Shown here in pieces: positions 12,333 through 24,762 of a stretch of 64,000 bases of DNA. Numbering within the stretch: position 1 is the first letter of the stretch; every line of letters begins with the position of its first letter. Under the pieces are notes generated by a model. The model made no database searches, was not told the DNA's origin, and was given only the letters and a program-made list of their open reading frames with translations. The position numbers were made by a program, and so were the translations under genes. Source of the DNA: Tremella fuciformis (lineage: Eukaryota > Basidiomycota > Tremellomycetes > Tremellales > Tremellaceae); the NCBI GenBank assembly GCA_032768795.1, contig CP136497.1, forward strand, positions 932,501-996,500, read 5' to 3'.

Positions 12333-15300
12333 ATGTCGGGCCACTACAGCGACCTCTCAGGTCGGGGCCAAAGGTGAGCTGCACTGCGAGCTGTTCTGTC
12401 CAGGCCGCTTATTCCAGGCCTGACGAGCACAATCTCCCGTACGGCTCATCCTCGCGATCGTCGTATCCCTACGTCCCGTCGTACCACAGCCACCCCTCAT
12501 CCTCGTCCTATCTCGGCACCCAGACCGCGCCGGCCCCCTACGCGCCATGGCTGGCCCGCCCCACCTCTTCCTCCCGCACCACGTCCACCGACACCGCCGC
12601 TGTCGAGCCAGCACTGCCGCCCACACCGTACACGTCGTCCCGCCCGACGTCGCTGCCCTCGCGAGAACAGGTGCACCACTACCTCGTCTCGCGGCGCAAG
12701 ATACCCCAGGGTCTGCAGACGGCGTGGAAGATCGACGGCGTGCCCATGGACGCCTACGCGCTCTTCGCCGCGGTCCTTCGTGCGGGCGGCAGCGGCGAGG
12801 TGAGCAAGCGCTCGGCCTGGCCGGCTGTAGCGGAGGATCTGGGGTTCAGGTTGTCGAACGAGTACCCGGGACCGCCGGAGATGCTCCAGCGTTTCTTCAT
12901 GAAGACCCTCAAGGAGCTGGAGGACATGTGGGAGGAGACCAAGCGCGTCCAGGCCGCCGATGATGCCGCTGGCAGTACCGGCACAGGCTTCTCGCATCGC
13001 TCCCAAGCCCAAAGGGATGGGCCGATGGACTACACGATTCGGGATATGGCACCGCGAGGCGGCTCGGGGTTGTCAGCTGCCCCGGCAGCGGCTGAGCAAG
13101 GCTCAGCAAGGCAGAGTCAAGAGTCTGCCCGCCACGACTATACCACTGGCCAACCTTCTACCAGCAGCTCGGGCTGGTCGTCCGCGCCGATATCGCCAGA
13201 CACGCTACCGGCCACACTGGGCTCGTACGCCTCCGCATCAACTACGCAGTCGAACTCAGGCAGACTCACCCACAACGCGCCGGCTTACTCTTCATCGGCA
13301 AGTGTGCCCAATCGTTTACACAGCCAAAGTAACAAGTCAATCTCTCCCATGCTGCCTCCCGTCTCAGCGCTCGACTTCGCTGAGAGGGCCTCCTCGTACA
13401 CCGCCCAACCCTCCAGCCAGTCGGCCCGTGGTAACGACACGTTCTCTTCGTTGTATCCGCCGGATCTGCATGTAAATCGGCAGCCAGATACGCAGTGGTC
13501 TCGCGCTTCTGCCTCCTCGTCTTACGACCAGTTCTCATACACACCAGACATGACACCTCCCCAGACTTCTCTGGCCCATCCTCAGACGCTATCCGCTCAG
13601 GCTAGCACGTCCCAACCAGCAGTATCAATGCATACCGACAGCGCCAGAAATGGCGAGCAAGCCGACATCCCGGCAGCTCCGCCGAAGAAGCCTCGAAAGC
13701 CCAGACAACCGAAACCTCCTGCAGATCCCAATGCACCGCCGAAGAAGAGAGGCAGGCCGAGAAAGACAGCGCCAGCGCCGGAGGAACCGCCTGCAAATCA
13801 ATCAAACCTTTCGACGACCGCACTGCAAGACGATCGATCCCGTCCCGTGGGACAGGCAGCAGTCCTTTCTCATGATCAGCCTTCTACCTCTTTGTCCGCC
13901 GGTCAAAGGAGCAGTGACAACCATCTCGTGACTAACGGCACTTCTTCGGTCTCGGCACAAGCCCCTACAGCTAGACTTCCGACCTCCATTAATCCGGCTG
14001 CCTTGCATTTGGCTCCTCAAATCCAAGCCTCGACATCGAACCGCCAGGAAGCGCCGAGACCTGCCGGGCAAGGCTCTCAACAACGACCCGCTGCACTTAG
14101 CTCGGTTCAGGCACAAGGTGCCCCTTCCAGATCGGCTCCGCCTGCCGGCCAATCCGCATCTAAATCCGCCAGACCAGCTCAGACGACATCGACCCAGCCG
14201 TTGTCGACATCTGCTCGGGCTCCGGTCTCGCAGGGGCGGCCTGCTGCCGCGAACATGCTGTCCCCGTTCTCTGGGCCAGCCCCGACAGCTGGCGGTCTGG
14301 CATCAGTTATACATGAGGCCATTCGATCGGAGATCTCTTCCTACACGGCGCCCAAGGTCAATGATTTCCGGCATCTTGTCGAATCCAATGTCCTGCCTCT
14401 CCCGAAGTCATCTTCCTCGGAAACACCTTCAAGCGACAAAGTTTACCAGTATTCCAAGCGATGTCACGAGATCCTTGGTGCTGTGAAAGCCTCGGCCAAG
14501 CAGGCACCGGGGGTCAAGGTCAGCCTCGACGAGCTGATTTTCTGGTCAAAACTCTTGGCGATTCTCAAGGCCAATCCGAAAGTCACGATTCCCGGACTGC
14601 CAGATCGGCCCCCACCTGCTATCCCGAATTCCACCAATCGCCAGACCGCAGTCGGTTCCTCGAACGCGGCCAGCACTGCCAGTACTTCTGCGACACCTGC
14701 CGGACCTTCCAGCCAGCCAGCAAGCACACTCACCGCTGCCGCTCCTGCTTCTGAGACTGTGATGTCGGCGACTCCAGCGAAGAAGAGACAGAGGAAGAGC
14801 AATCAGGATTATCTGCGAGACACGGATGGCAACCCGATCCTGGACGAGGACGGCCACATGATCTTCATCCCGAAAGTGCCGAAACCGCGGGCAAGCTTTG
14901 TCCTGGATGAAAATGGTAATCCTGTGCTGGGCGAGGACGGCGAACCGATTCGCAAGAAGTTGGGCCGGCCTCCAAAATACTACAAATACGTCTGCGGGCC
15001 TGATGGCCTTCCTCTCCGCGACCAATATGGCGAGACATACCTACTCAAGAGAGTGTTCCACTTGCCAGATGGCTCAGTGGCCTTGAACAATAAGGGTCAG
15101 CCAATCCGTAAGAAGAAAGGACCTCAGCCGGTCCCTGTGTTTGACGGCAACGGGAAGATCATTCTTGATCAGAAGGGTTTCGTCTTTCATCGACCGTTCG
15201 AGTCGTTTTTGCCGAAGCTCGACGAGGAGGGGCACGTCGTCCGCGACGCCAAAGGCTGCCCTGTTGCTGCCAACAAACGGCCAGAGGTCGACTGGTCATT

Positions 15301-18238
15301 TCACACCATCGATACCTCTGCCAACCAGCCGCCGCCGCCTAAACGCGCAAGGTTTGCCTCGCAAAACCCCATCTTTATTGATGACGACCTGGATCCATGG
15401 GAGCAACCCGCTACTTTGGCAGCGGCCATGGAGTCTCAGCCGGCTGGGCCCAGCACCGCTCGGCCAGGCAGGCCAGGCTCATCCCGACCGGAAGTTGTTT
15501 TGAACGTCGCGCGGCCTCGCTGGGACAGAAACTACACAGCACAAGTACCCAATACGTCTCCGGGTCCCAGGCCGCATGGCCGTACAGGAACCAGTGGATC
15601 GACACCGCTCACCTCAACTACGAGTCCGCTGCATTCTCTGTTCGGGTCTGCCACGCCCAAGAGGACAATCAATCTGTCAGGCAGCCAGTCGACGCCACAA
15701 CAGACCCCGTCTAGCGCGAGCAAGCGCAAGGATAAGGGCAAAGGGAGGGCAAGTGGATCTACTCTGGTTGCCGAGCAGATTAGCACTCCCGTGACACGCG
15801 GAAGAAAATCCGATCCGTCGCCTGCAACAGTGCCCCGTGTCACGCGCAGCACTGCCGTCCCGGAGATCACACCCGTGCCCGCCAAATCTGCCAAGCGTGC
15901 TCGTCCGGATTCGTCTCCGCGAGCATTACGGTCCGTGCCGTCTGTGGCGCATGCTCTCCTGACACGATCGAGCTCTAGAAGTCTGCCGCGTGTCTTGCGG
16001 CGACTGTCGGCACCTGCTCGGCCCATTGCCCCGCTGCCAACCCACAAACCCCGCACACCTACCTCAAGGTCGGCCAACAGCTCGCCTCTGGCGTCTCGAA
16101 GAGGAGTGACCACGTCTGGGCCATCCCGCTTGCGCACGAGCAACACGAGACCAACTCGTGTCAAAATCGAGCGTGTCTCGAGTACCGAATTGTCACCACG
16201 CCCTGCCAGACAGCGTATGGTCCCCTTTATCGAGCTACAGTCGCCTCGAAAAAAGGTCAAGACCGAAATCGAGTCACTCTCAGACAGCGCGTCCGAGCCG
16301 TCAGGTCCCATAGACCGTGCCAGAGTCGTCCTCACTATCGGTCGCAGGAAGCGTGCCAAGCTCATTCAGCAAGGCTTCTACGGTGAGTCAAATCGTCTAA
16401 GCTGAAAGCAACACACTGACTTGTCCGTAGATGCTTTCAGAGACGACGACTCAGATGCGGAGACGTACATTCGCAGACCTGGAGGACTGCGTGCCATCAA
16501 GGTGCCCCTGCCAAAAAGTGATGCGTCGCGTTGGGCGAGGCCCATGGATCCTGAGCTTGTACCTCAACGCTTCTTGATTCGTCCCGGCACAACGATGATC
16601 GAGCCATGGCGGACGATACTGGACCCGTCCACCATCCTCAAACGAGCACATCAGCTGGAGTGCGGCTGGAAAGGCTGCGATGCGACCCTTGCGTCGGAGT
16701 GGCTGCTTGCTCGACACGTCGAGGTCCAAAACCACGCGTCTCGAGGCGAATTCCATGGCGGCATGTACGGGGAGACGACCCTTTGGCGATGTCATTGGAA
16801 GGACTGCGATAATCCCTGTTTCCGCTCGCTTCCGGACCTGAAGCAACATATGACGGCGCGACACATCTCTCGCGTCCTATATTGCCCATTCCCCGATTGC
16901 GGGTTGTCCTCCCCGAACATTTCGCACCTCAGTCGCCACGTCATGAAAACGCACGATCTGCCCTCGGATATCCCGGCACCCTTGGCGGACCTCTCTCGAC
17001 CTCCTGCGCCGCACTCTGAGCCTCTGGCCGAGCTACCTGGAGAGCTGAGAGTCGATGAGCTCGCCACCCCTGTGGTGCCGGGCACGACGTACCGCACGGC
17101 TCACCGAATTGAGTGGTGCAGACAGAAGGTCCAGCATGGCTCGATGGCCGGCCCTGATCCGATCATCCACTTTGAGCATCCTCCGCGCATGCTGGATGTG
17201 GTGGAGAACGATATGGACGCCCCGCCTTCCGACTCTGACGATGCAAGCTCGGCGGACTCGGATGACGAGCTTTTCACCGATGATCCGCGCGCACTTGATC
17301 GTGCATTGGGACGGAAGAGGCGCTGGGAGCTGGTCGTGCTTATCTTGCCGACGAAGCGACCGCGTCCGACTACTGCACCATCCTCCATGCCGGACATCAT
17401 TGAGGTCCTCGACAGCTCACCAGAGCCAGAGCCAGTCCTTGACAGCATCGAGCGCGCCTCAGAGTCTCCAACTCTGGGCAATGACCCAGTCGAATCTGTC
17501 TTCGCTGCCCCGGAAGACTCGACGGCCGCTTTAGCTTCTTCTCACGAGCCAATCCAAGCTGCCCTCGTCGAGGCTATGCAAGGGGATGTCGACACTGCGC
17601 TTATAGCTGCCGCAGAGGACATTGGTCAATCGCTCGAGAACACAGCCGAGGACGAGATCGATATGGCAGAATGGGACGATTCGGCCTTTGATCAGGATGT
17701 CACCCTCGACTCTGCAATTTTCGAAGAGGAGTTGAGCATAAACGACATGACGACGCGTGAAGCCTCTCTGTACGAGGCGGAGGCAGCAGAAGACGAGGAT
17801 GACGAGCTTGATGATGACGACAATGATCTTCCCGTGGGACCCGATGTTCTTCGGACGGAGGAAGAGGGGTCGGAGCAATCTGGCCAGCAAGCCATGTTGG
17901 ATGCGCTCGATGCGCTCGACACTGAGACTCCGGCCGACAGCACGCCCCCAAATGTCCCACCAGCAGTCGATGTGGAGCTTGCTCAGCCTGACCAGCCGCT
18001 CTCAGCGGCTCTGGCCGATGTCGACGTGGACATGGAGGAACCAGGCACTCCTGTGGACTTTTCGACTTCCGCTGTAGGGGACACCTCGGCCCCGCTGGAC
18101 GAGGCCGCCGTGGGCTCGTCCGAGTCTGAGCAAGTTGGGGAAGCGAGCAGTAATGACGCGACGGACAAGCTGGACGAGGACGACCTGGACGACCTGCCAG
18201 AGTTGGAAGAAGTACCGCCGACACCCTGGCCCATGTAA
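12333..18238 (+). CDS. Large ARID / AT-hook / C2H2 zinc-finger chromatin protein
   Basis: A probable subunit of a SWI/SNF-class remodeller, by analogy with the ARID-plus-C2H2 layout of ARID2/Rsc9 relatives. Exons 12333-12373, 12418-16382 and 16431-18238 give 1,937 residues. In order: an ARID-like helical domain (about 95-185; IPQGLQTAWKIDG, GPPEMLQRFF), long Ser/Gln/Pro-rich disorder, an AT-hook KKRGRPRKT (about 455), six Asp-Gly repeats (about 810-972), a second basic disordered region, three Cx4C...Hx4-5H fingers (about 1413-1510), and a strongly acidic tail. The second intron (16383-16430) joins two long open frames exactly in phase, so the finger region belongs to the same gene. The first splice was chosen because only the acceptor at 12416-12417 fits the phase. 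The complex membership is inference. Confidence 0.75.
14806..15290 (+). repeat. Six tandem Asp-Gly repeats inside the ARID protein
   Basis: Six degenerate units of about 25-35 residues follow one another, each carrying a paired pattern of the form D-x-(D/N)-G-x-(P/I)-(I/V/L)-x-(D/N)-x-x-G. Readable cores are DTDGNPILDEDG, DENGNPVLGEDG, GPDGLPLRDQYG, LPDGSVALNNKG, DGNGKIILDQKG and DEEGHVVRDAKG. They lie between disordered regions and are better conserved than their surroundings. I know no named domain for them. Confidence 0.65.
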
Positions 18239-18480
18239 CTGCATTGTAGATGATACATGCCATTACCCAGATGCTCCACATGAGCTCACACCATGTCATG
18301 CATGTCATTAGTGTCAATGTCAGCATCGGTGGAAAAAGTCTCTCGTTGCATTTTCATAAACATCTGCTATGGTCTGCTGTCTGCTCTGCTCTGGTCTGCG
18401 CGCATCTCGTACTGCTCTTCCTGGCGGATCCCATCCTCGACTGACACTGGGTATCGCGCCTCTGCTCTTCATGCAACCGC

Positions 18481-20692
18481 TCAAAGCTCCTTCTTGGCGC
18501 TCTTGGAGGCGGCTGCTGAGACACTGCTAAGGGAAGCAGAATACGACGAGGCGCTCTTGCTCGCGACCGACCAGCTCGAGCTGAGAGACTTGCTCAGGCT
18601 AGTGTACGAGGCCGAGGCGGCGCTGGCGGCGCTGACCGCCGACCTGGAGAGGGAGACGGACAGGCTCGAGGCAGACAGCGAGGCCGAGTGAGCGGCGACG
18701 GAAGCGGCGGAGGACGCCGAAGACGCGAGCGAAGATGCGGACGACGAGGCGTAGGAGGCGGCCGAGACGGCCGACTTGCTGGCTACCGAGGCGGAGCTGC
18801 TGAGCGATGGAACGCCTGCCGACTTAGCAGCCGCAGAGGACGCGGAGCTGGCGGCGGAGGAGAGCGACTTGGAGATGGAGCTGGCGGCGGAGACAGCTGC
18901 GGAGGAGGCGGACGAGGCGGACGCCCAGGCGTTGGCAGACGCGACGGAAGCTGCCGAGGTCGCTGAGGCGCCGGCATAAGTGGCATACGAGGATGCGGAG
19001 CTGATGGCCCTGTCAAGCTCGGTGGACGCGGCGACCTTGGCCTTTTCGTACTTCTCCTCAGCAGTAAGCTTGCTCGATGTCAAAAGCTGGTCTGTCAGCT
19101 GGTCTCTTGGTGTTGATGAGACAACTGAGACAACTGACCTCGAGAACCTGGGACAGTTTCTCCTCGGCAAAGTCGACACCGTTGCTGATGGTCTCGCGGA
19201 TAGCAGAGAGGATCTGCTCGACCTTGTTCTGGGACTGGACATAGTGAACTGATGTCAGCTGATATAATATTGTGGGTTGGCAGGAGCTCACTTCGGACCT
19301 CGTGGAGGAGGGAAGGACGCGAAGTGAACTTGGTGTCATCAATGCCGTAGCTGCGGAGCTGAGCGCGAAGACGAGCGTCGGGCCAAGCGAGGTACGGAGC
19401 CGAGGTAGCCTGGTGGTACTTGGACTGCATGAGACCGATCATCTCATCGCGCTTGGCCTCGTAGTCTGACTTGAGATAGCCGTGGTCGACGAGCCAGGCG
19501 CGCATCTCAGAGTCGTACCAGCCGCTCCAGACAGTCGACTTGGCGCGGGTGTAGTGCTCGTCAAGAAGCTTCTCATACTTGTCCTTTTGCAGCTTGGCGG
19601 CGTCTGTCTTGCTGCTTGGGTCAGTAAGCTCGAGACCAAGCTCGAAGTTGTTCATACTCACATGACGCCCTCGGAGACGAGCCAGTCACGCATGTCAGAC
19701 TCTGACCATGTGCTGTACGCAGTGTCCTTGGCATCGAAGTAGTTCTTCTTCATGAGGTCGATGAGCTTGTCACGAGCGGTGGGCTCAGGGTGGGCAATGC
19801 CGTGCTCGACTAGCCACTCGTGGATGGCAGAAGTGGACCATGCCTCGTAGATCGGGTTGGTCACCTTGAGGTAGGCGACGCGGACGTTGTTGAGCAGGGC
19901 AGCACGGCCAGTCGGCGCCGGAGAGGAAATGACATCGTGCTCCTCGAGCCAAGTGCGGAGCTGGTTGTCGTCCCAGGTGGAGAAGATGTAGTCTTTGGCG
20001 TCGTCAAACTTCTTGGACGCCTTGGACGAGGCGTAGGCTGCCTGCGAGGAGAGCGAGGCGTATCCCGACGAGATGGAAGAGTAAGCCTGGTCGGTCGGGT
20101 GTCCATATACGGCAGTAGACACGGCGGAAGCCCTGTAAGTGAGTGAGCAGTCTCAGAGAAGGGGGGAGGCATACTGCTGCTTGGCAAGGACTAGAAGCTG
20201 CTCGCGGGTGGAAGAGGGAGAAACCACGCCCTTCTCCATGAGGTACTCTCGCAGCTGGCTCTCTGTCCAGCTAGTCGTCAGCTCGGGACGCCTCAGCTAG
20301 CTCAAGCTGGCTCACGTGTCGAGCAGCTTGTCAGAGTACGCCTCGTAGTACGCCTGGCCAGCCCCCGCGGCTCCCGCACCCCACTGCACTGTCAGCTTGA
20401 GCCTCTGTCTTCAGACGGTAGCACAGCTGACCTTGGCCGCGGCATCCGCATATTCGGCCACCTGCTTCTGCACCTCGGCAAGGTTGGTGTTGTCCTTGAT
20501 GGCGGCGCCTTGAGCTTTGAGGAACTCGACTGACTGATCGAGCGACCAGTCCTCGTATATGGCTGATGCTGGGTGAGAAACTTAGCGAGGAGTGAGAGAG
20601 GGTGGCTCACGTTTGTCCTTTCCGAACAGCTTGGCATCTGTGCCGAGGGATATGGCCAACACGGCCAACACGACCGACGTTGAGAATCTCAT
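18481..20692 (-). CDS. ISH1: Ish1/Msc1-type stress protein with seven Ish1 repeats
   Basis: Eight exons on the minus strand (20692-20611, 20568-20432, 20383-20316, 20270-20175, 20132-19662, 19614-19292, 19248-19139, 19086-18481) give 630 residues. The protein starts with a hydrophobic signal peptide (MRFSTSVVLAVLAISLGTDA). Seven Ish1 helix-extended-loop-helix repeats follow, each with a W-x-x-x-x-(L/M)-x-x-(W/Y)-L core, for example STWDDNQLRTWLEEH and STWSESDMRDWLVSE. The last about 150 residues are almost all Ala, Ser, Val and Lys, a LEA-like amphipathic stretch, ending in KKEL. S. pombe Ish1 is a nuclear-envelope, stress-induced protein and S. cerevisiae Msc1 is ER/nuclear-envelope associated, so an ER-lumen or nuclear-envelope site is likely. 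Some acceptors have nearby alternatives (for example 20568 or 20562, 19614 or 19611). Confidence 0.85.
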
Positions 20693-21377
20693 CTTGGGCA
20701 GCGGCTTCAGTAGACGATGAGAGCTACTACAGATGAACAGATAGTAACAAAGTGTGAAATTGAAAGCGGCGGGAGGGGAGGACAAGGGAGGTAGGGGTGA
20801 TGGATGAAGGTGACGATGGAGTGGCACGCAACTCTACGTAGGATGACGTCAATCGACAACCACCGTGTCATTCCCATTCAGGAACAGCTTACTTTTGATT
20901 CCAGCTATGTCAATGCATAGGGGGGCACCACAGACTAGCAGCTTCCATGCATGCACGCAGGCAGGCGAGACTCAGCACGGCATTCTACTCTCGACAGGCA
21001 ACGACGAACGCGCTTGGCTGCGCGCGACACGGACTGAATCGCGTATCGAGTTATGACTCCGCAATGTTATGCCTGATGGCCTCTGATGGGCATCTGAACG
21101 CCGATGTGACGGGTTAACAGAACCCAGGAAAGTGTGCGCAGCCATTGAGACCTTTGCTCGATGGATCACCTAGCGAGGCGGTTGGTTGCTTCTCACTTGC
21201 TGCTGCTCAGTCATAAGGATAGCAGGACCCATAAGACGCTGAGACCAGCACTCCGAGCATTCCATGTTCTGTAGCCAACTGTGTGAGACTCGTGACGAGG
21301 CAGACGGAGAGACGCGCTCAGCGAACGGTATGCTGGTGACCGATAATACATGCAGTGAGGATGCTACCACCGGAATC
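20693..21377. other. Intergenic region upstream of ISH1
   Basis: This 685-bp stretch lies between the ISH1 start and the stop of RPS21, both on the minus strand. It should carry the ISH1 promoter. I see no gene or repeat. Confidence 0.5.
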
Positions 21378-22180
21378 CTATCGCGAGTATTGCCAGACGT
21401 TCTTCAGCACTGCGAGTCAGCGATCTGTCCTTCCAATCCCAATCCATCCCATCCGCATCCCGTCCAACCCCCAGCTCAATCGTTCCTCTCTGTCCGGCTT
21501 CTTCATTCCTCGCGTGCGTCCACGTTGAAAGAAAGGCTATCCTTCCCTTCCGTCTCCCAGGCTCGACCCGATGACTGCACGAAGAAACCACACTCACATC
21601 CCTCCTTGGTGGCAATGCGGTTGATCGAGTCGTCCGAGTCGCCCTGTGCGCGAATGCGGCCGCAGATGGCAATGGTGGTGCCCTGGCCCTTGATGGCCTT
21701 GCCCTCGGCGTCGACGTCGGCTACGCGCAGCTGGATGGACGCATGGTCCTTGGCGTTGATGAGCCGGTCTGAAGTCAGCCTCTGCGCGGCTCCGACGTAG
21801 TCCACGCCTCCATCGCCCAGGCCAGGCTGTCCATCGCTCCTTTCTTCCGTCCCCATGGCCGAAAGCTTTGTCTCCAACATCTTCCCCCTTTTCCATCCGT
21901 TCCGATACTCCCCCCTGTTCTCCTTGTCCGAATGTCTGCACGGCAGGCGCCTGCTCTCTACTCCTACTTCCTCCGCGACACACTCCCCAGCCGTTCCATC
22001 CCAGATGCAAAAAAAGCAAGCTCACTGGTCGCCGAGCAGTGTCGGGGGATCTGACAATCAGCACACCATCCTCCGCCGTAATCTCAAACCACCCACGTAA
22101 AGGTCAACGAGGACTCCCTTGTCGTTCTCTGCACCATATCAGCCACTCCGCTCCCGCTCAACAAGCACACACTCACCCAT
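21378..22180 (-). CDS. RPS21: 40S ribosomal protein S21 (eS21)
   Basis: A small-subunit ribosomal protein. Five exons on the minus strand, 22180-22177, 22128-22097, 22050-22026, 21768-21598 and 21409-21378, give 87 residues, the exact family length. The chain reads MENDKGVLVDLYIPRHCSAT, then NRLINAKDHAS, a body with VRVADVD-like and RAQGDSDDSINR motifs, and ends in LLKNVWQYSR. The first exon holds only ATG plus one base. Introns 3 and 4 (257 and 188 nt) are long for this window, as is common in fungal ribosomal protein genes, where long introns can carry regulatory sequence or snoRNAs; none was recognised here. Confidence 0.95.
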
Positions 22181-22742
22181 GTTGGGCAGATGATGGATGA
22201 ATCTTCTTCCTGCTCACTTCAAGACAGGCCAAATTCGAGGTCGCAGGGTCGCGAGGGCCAAAGCGGGATTTATCGGAGTTTCATCCTCGAAACTCGTGGC
22301 GACTATGACTAGATTGCTTCGGAGAGACTTCGGCGGTGATGCCCGCTGTGATGTAGATCCGCACGATAGGCCGCATCGTCTGGCGCGGCTCGCGCGGCTA
22401 TTTCTTAAAGTCACTCCATTGTAACACCGAGAGCCGAGTCAAATCGCTAACTAGCGACAAGCAAGCCTTGGTATGCATGACATTCATCTCACTCTTGGTA
22501 AGCTGGTCCGGTCCGCGTTGCCGCGCTCTCGCGCCAGACAGTATACTCATCGCTTCCAACTCGCGAGGCCAAGATGCGCCGGGAGCGAGCGGCGATCACA
22601 CCTCTAGACACCAATAGATCAATCAGCATCAGCATTCAATCGTCTCGGTCAACAGTCGGCGTGCTCTGTTAAGAAGTCAGCTCGGTCATTGACGTCTGGC
22701 CTTAGGCCCCGAGCAGGTCTCCGAAAAAGGGGCGGTGGCAAG
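22181..22742. other. Divergent intergenic region (RPS21 / MFS transporter)
   Basis: This 562-bp region lies between two divergent start codons and should hold the RPS21 promoter and the transporter promoter. No gene, repeat or clear TATA box was seen. Confidence 0.5.
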
Positions 22743-24554
22743 ATGTCCAATATCGTCGAGCGCACTCTGTCTGAGGGCTCGATACGAGCTCTGCCAGAAC
22801 ACCCTGCTGTGCTAGACGAAAGGGCAGGTGTGTCTGAGCTGCCTATCCCCGGCACGCTGGCGAGCCATGGGTCTCTGGAGGGGGCGCGACCGAGCGGGAA
22901 GAGCCTGCTCGTGTTTCGGCGGCTTCGGGAGGCGAGACCCATACCTGGTCCGAGACGGCAACAGCTCATGCTGTAAGCTTCCTGGATGGGTCTACATCGC
23001 TGAGCAGAGGGGCTGACAACCCAGGGCCGGACTCTTCATGTCCAACTTCTTGATGGGGTGGAACGACGGCAGTCAAGGACCGCTCATCCCCTCGCTGCAG
23101 GAGTACTACCACCTCACCTACCTCGTCGGTGAGTTACCCTCCCTTGGCAAAGCCGGAGCCATACTCACGACAGTGTCCATCATCTGGGCATTCAACTTTC
23201 TCGGCTTCTTCGTGAGTTCTCTTCAAGTGTGCCCAGGGAGGTACTCATCGCAGAGCTACGCCGCCACCAATGTCTTCTGGACCGACCGCTTCGGCTTCGG
23301 CATCGTGCGTACACTTCACCTTGTTTATACTCGCTGAGCCCAGGTCGCGCCGTGCGGATCGTTCATCCAAGGACTCGGCTACACGATGATGTGCTGGGGC
23401 GGGCCGTACCCCCTGTTCGTATTCGGCTTCGTGCTGATAGGTTTCGGCATGGGCACCCAGGACGCGCAGGTCAACGCGATGTGCTCGCGGCTCGAGAACG
23501 CCAGCACCAAGATGTTTGTCCTGCACGCGTTCTACGGTCTCGGCGCGACCATCTCGCCGCTCGTCTCGACGGAATTCGTCAAGCGCGTGCCGGGCAGGGT
23601 GTACCTGTACTACACGGTGTCGCTGGGGCTCGCCATGTGCTGTGCGGTGGCCCTGATACTCATCTTCGACTTTCGCACAGACGACCAGGTCGTCGGCAAG
23701 CGCGAAGTCGCCGGGGGTGCTCTCCCGCGCCTGGACACGGAAGAGAAGCGCGAGCCGCCGTCGCCCACCTCGACGGGGGCCGCGACGCCCGCCGCCGAGA
23801 AACACGCACGGAGCGGTGCCGCGGCGGACGCGCACGCGCACGCCGAGGGTCTGGGGGAGCCGGACCAAGAAGACTCTGGGCGGAAAATGCGGCGCATCCT
23901 CGCGCAGCCGGTTGTGCACTACCTCGCGTTCTACATCATGATCTACGTCGGGCTCGAGGTATCAGTAGGCGGGTGGCTCACGTCGTTCCTCGAGTCGGAA
24001 CGCGGCGCCAGCTCGTCCGCGGGGTACGTGACGACTGGTTTCTTTGGCGGCCTGACGCTCGGCCGCGTCGTGCTGATCCCGACGACGCAGTGGATGGGCA
24101 AGCACAACTCGATCTACGTCTACTCGGCCATCGCGCTCGCGCTCGAGCTCGTCGTGTGGTTCGCGCGCTCGGTCGTCGCTGACGCCGTGTGCTTCAGCCT
24201 CATCGGGCTCGTGCTCGGCCCCATGTACCCCGCGGTCATGGTGGTTGTGGTGGACGTCATGGAGCCGGACCTGTCGGGCGGGGCGATCGGGTGGATCGCG
24301 AGCCTGGGCCAGGGCGGCAGTGCCATTATGCCCTTGTGCGTTCACCTACATCAAAAAATTTTATTCTGGGGGTAGGGGCTGACTGCAGCGTCATTGGCGC
24401 CATCTCGGACCGGTACGGCGTGTGGGTCCTCCAGCCCATCTGTATTGCCTTTACGGCGTTCATGGCGGTCATCTGGTTCTTTGTGCGCCGGACGAGGGAC
24501 CCGCACGAGGACAGGGTCAAGGGGTTTGTCCGGGGCTGGAAGGAGCGGACGTAG
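22743..24554 (+). CDS. MFS transporter, fungal FucP/BSC6-like group
   Basis: A 12-helix membrane transporter of unknown substrate. Exons 22743-22972, 23025-23128, 23174-23211, 23254-23304, 23344-24335 and 24389-24554 give 526 residues in phase. After a polar N-terminal tail of about 75 residues, helix 1 carries the group signature FLMGWNDGSQGPLIPSLQ, resembling WNDGTTGPLLPRIQ in fungal members. The helix 2-3 loop reads FWTDRFGFG, and FGMGTQDAQVNAM follows in helix 4. The central cytoplasmic loop (about 330-390) is a long low-complexity insert rich in Ala, Glu, His and Pro between the two six-helix halves. The first ATG of the open frame is used. The substrate cannot be read from sequence; related fungal proteins are annotated only loosely as sugar or drug porters. 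Confidence 0.85.
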
Positions 24555-24762
24555 CCCGGCATCAACAGCACATACAGCAACAACTAATCAAGGCATGTCT
24601 CCTTGGCAACCCACATCAAGCCCAATGCAATGCATCCGCTCATCAAGTGTAGAATGTAGATATGCATAATGTACTGTACATACACATCAGCACTGAGGAT
24701 TATAGGAAGCAGCTAGTCTATGGAGATGCCTCGACGCGCGGCGCAAGTGCCGCCCACGCCGG

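Noticed and set aside
15532..16365. A 277-codon antisense frame
   Set aside because: It overlaps the ARID-protein coding exon, lacks a recognisable domain and has no splice support.
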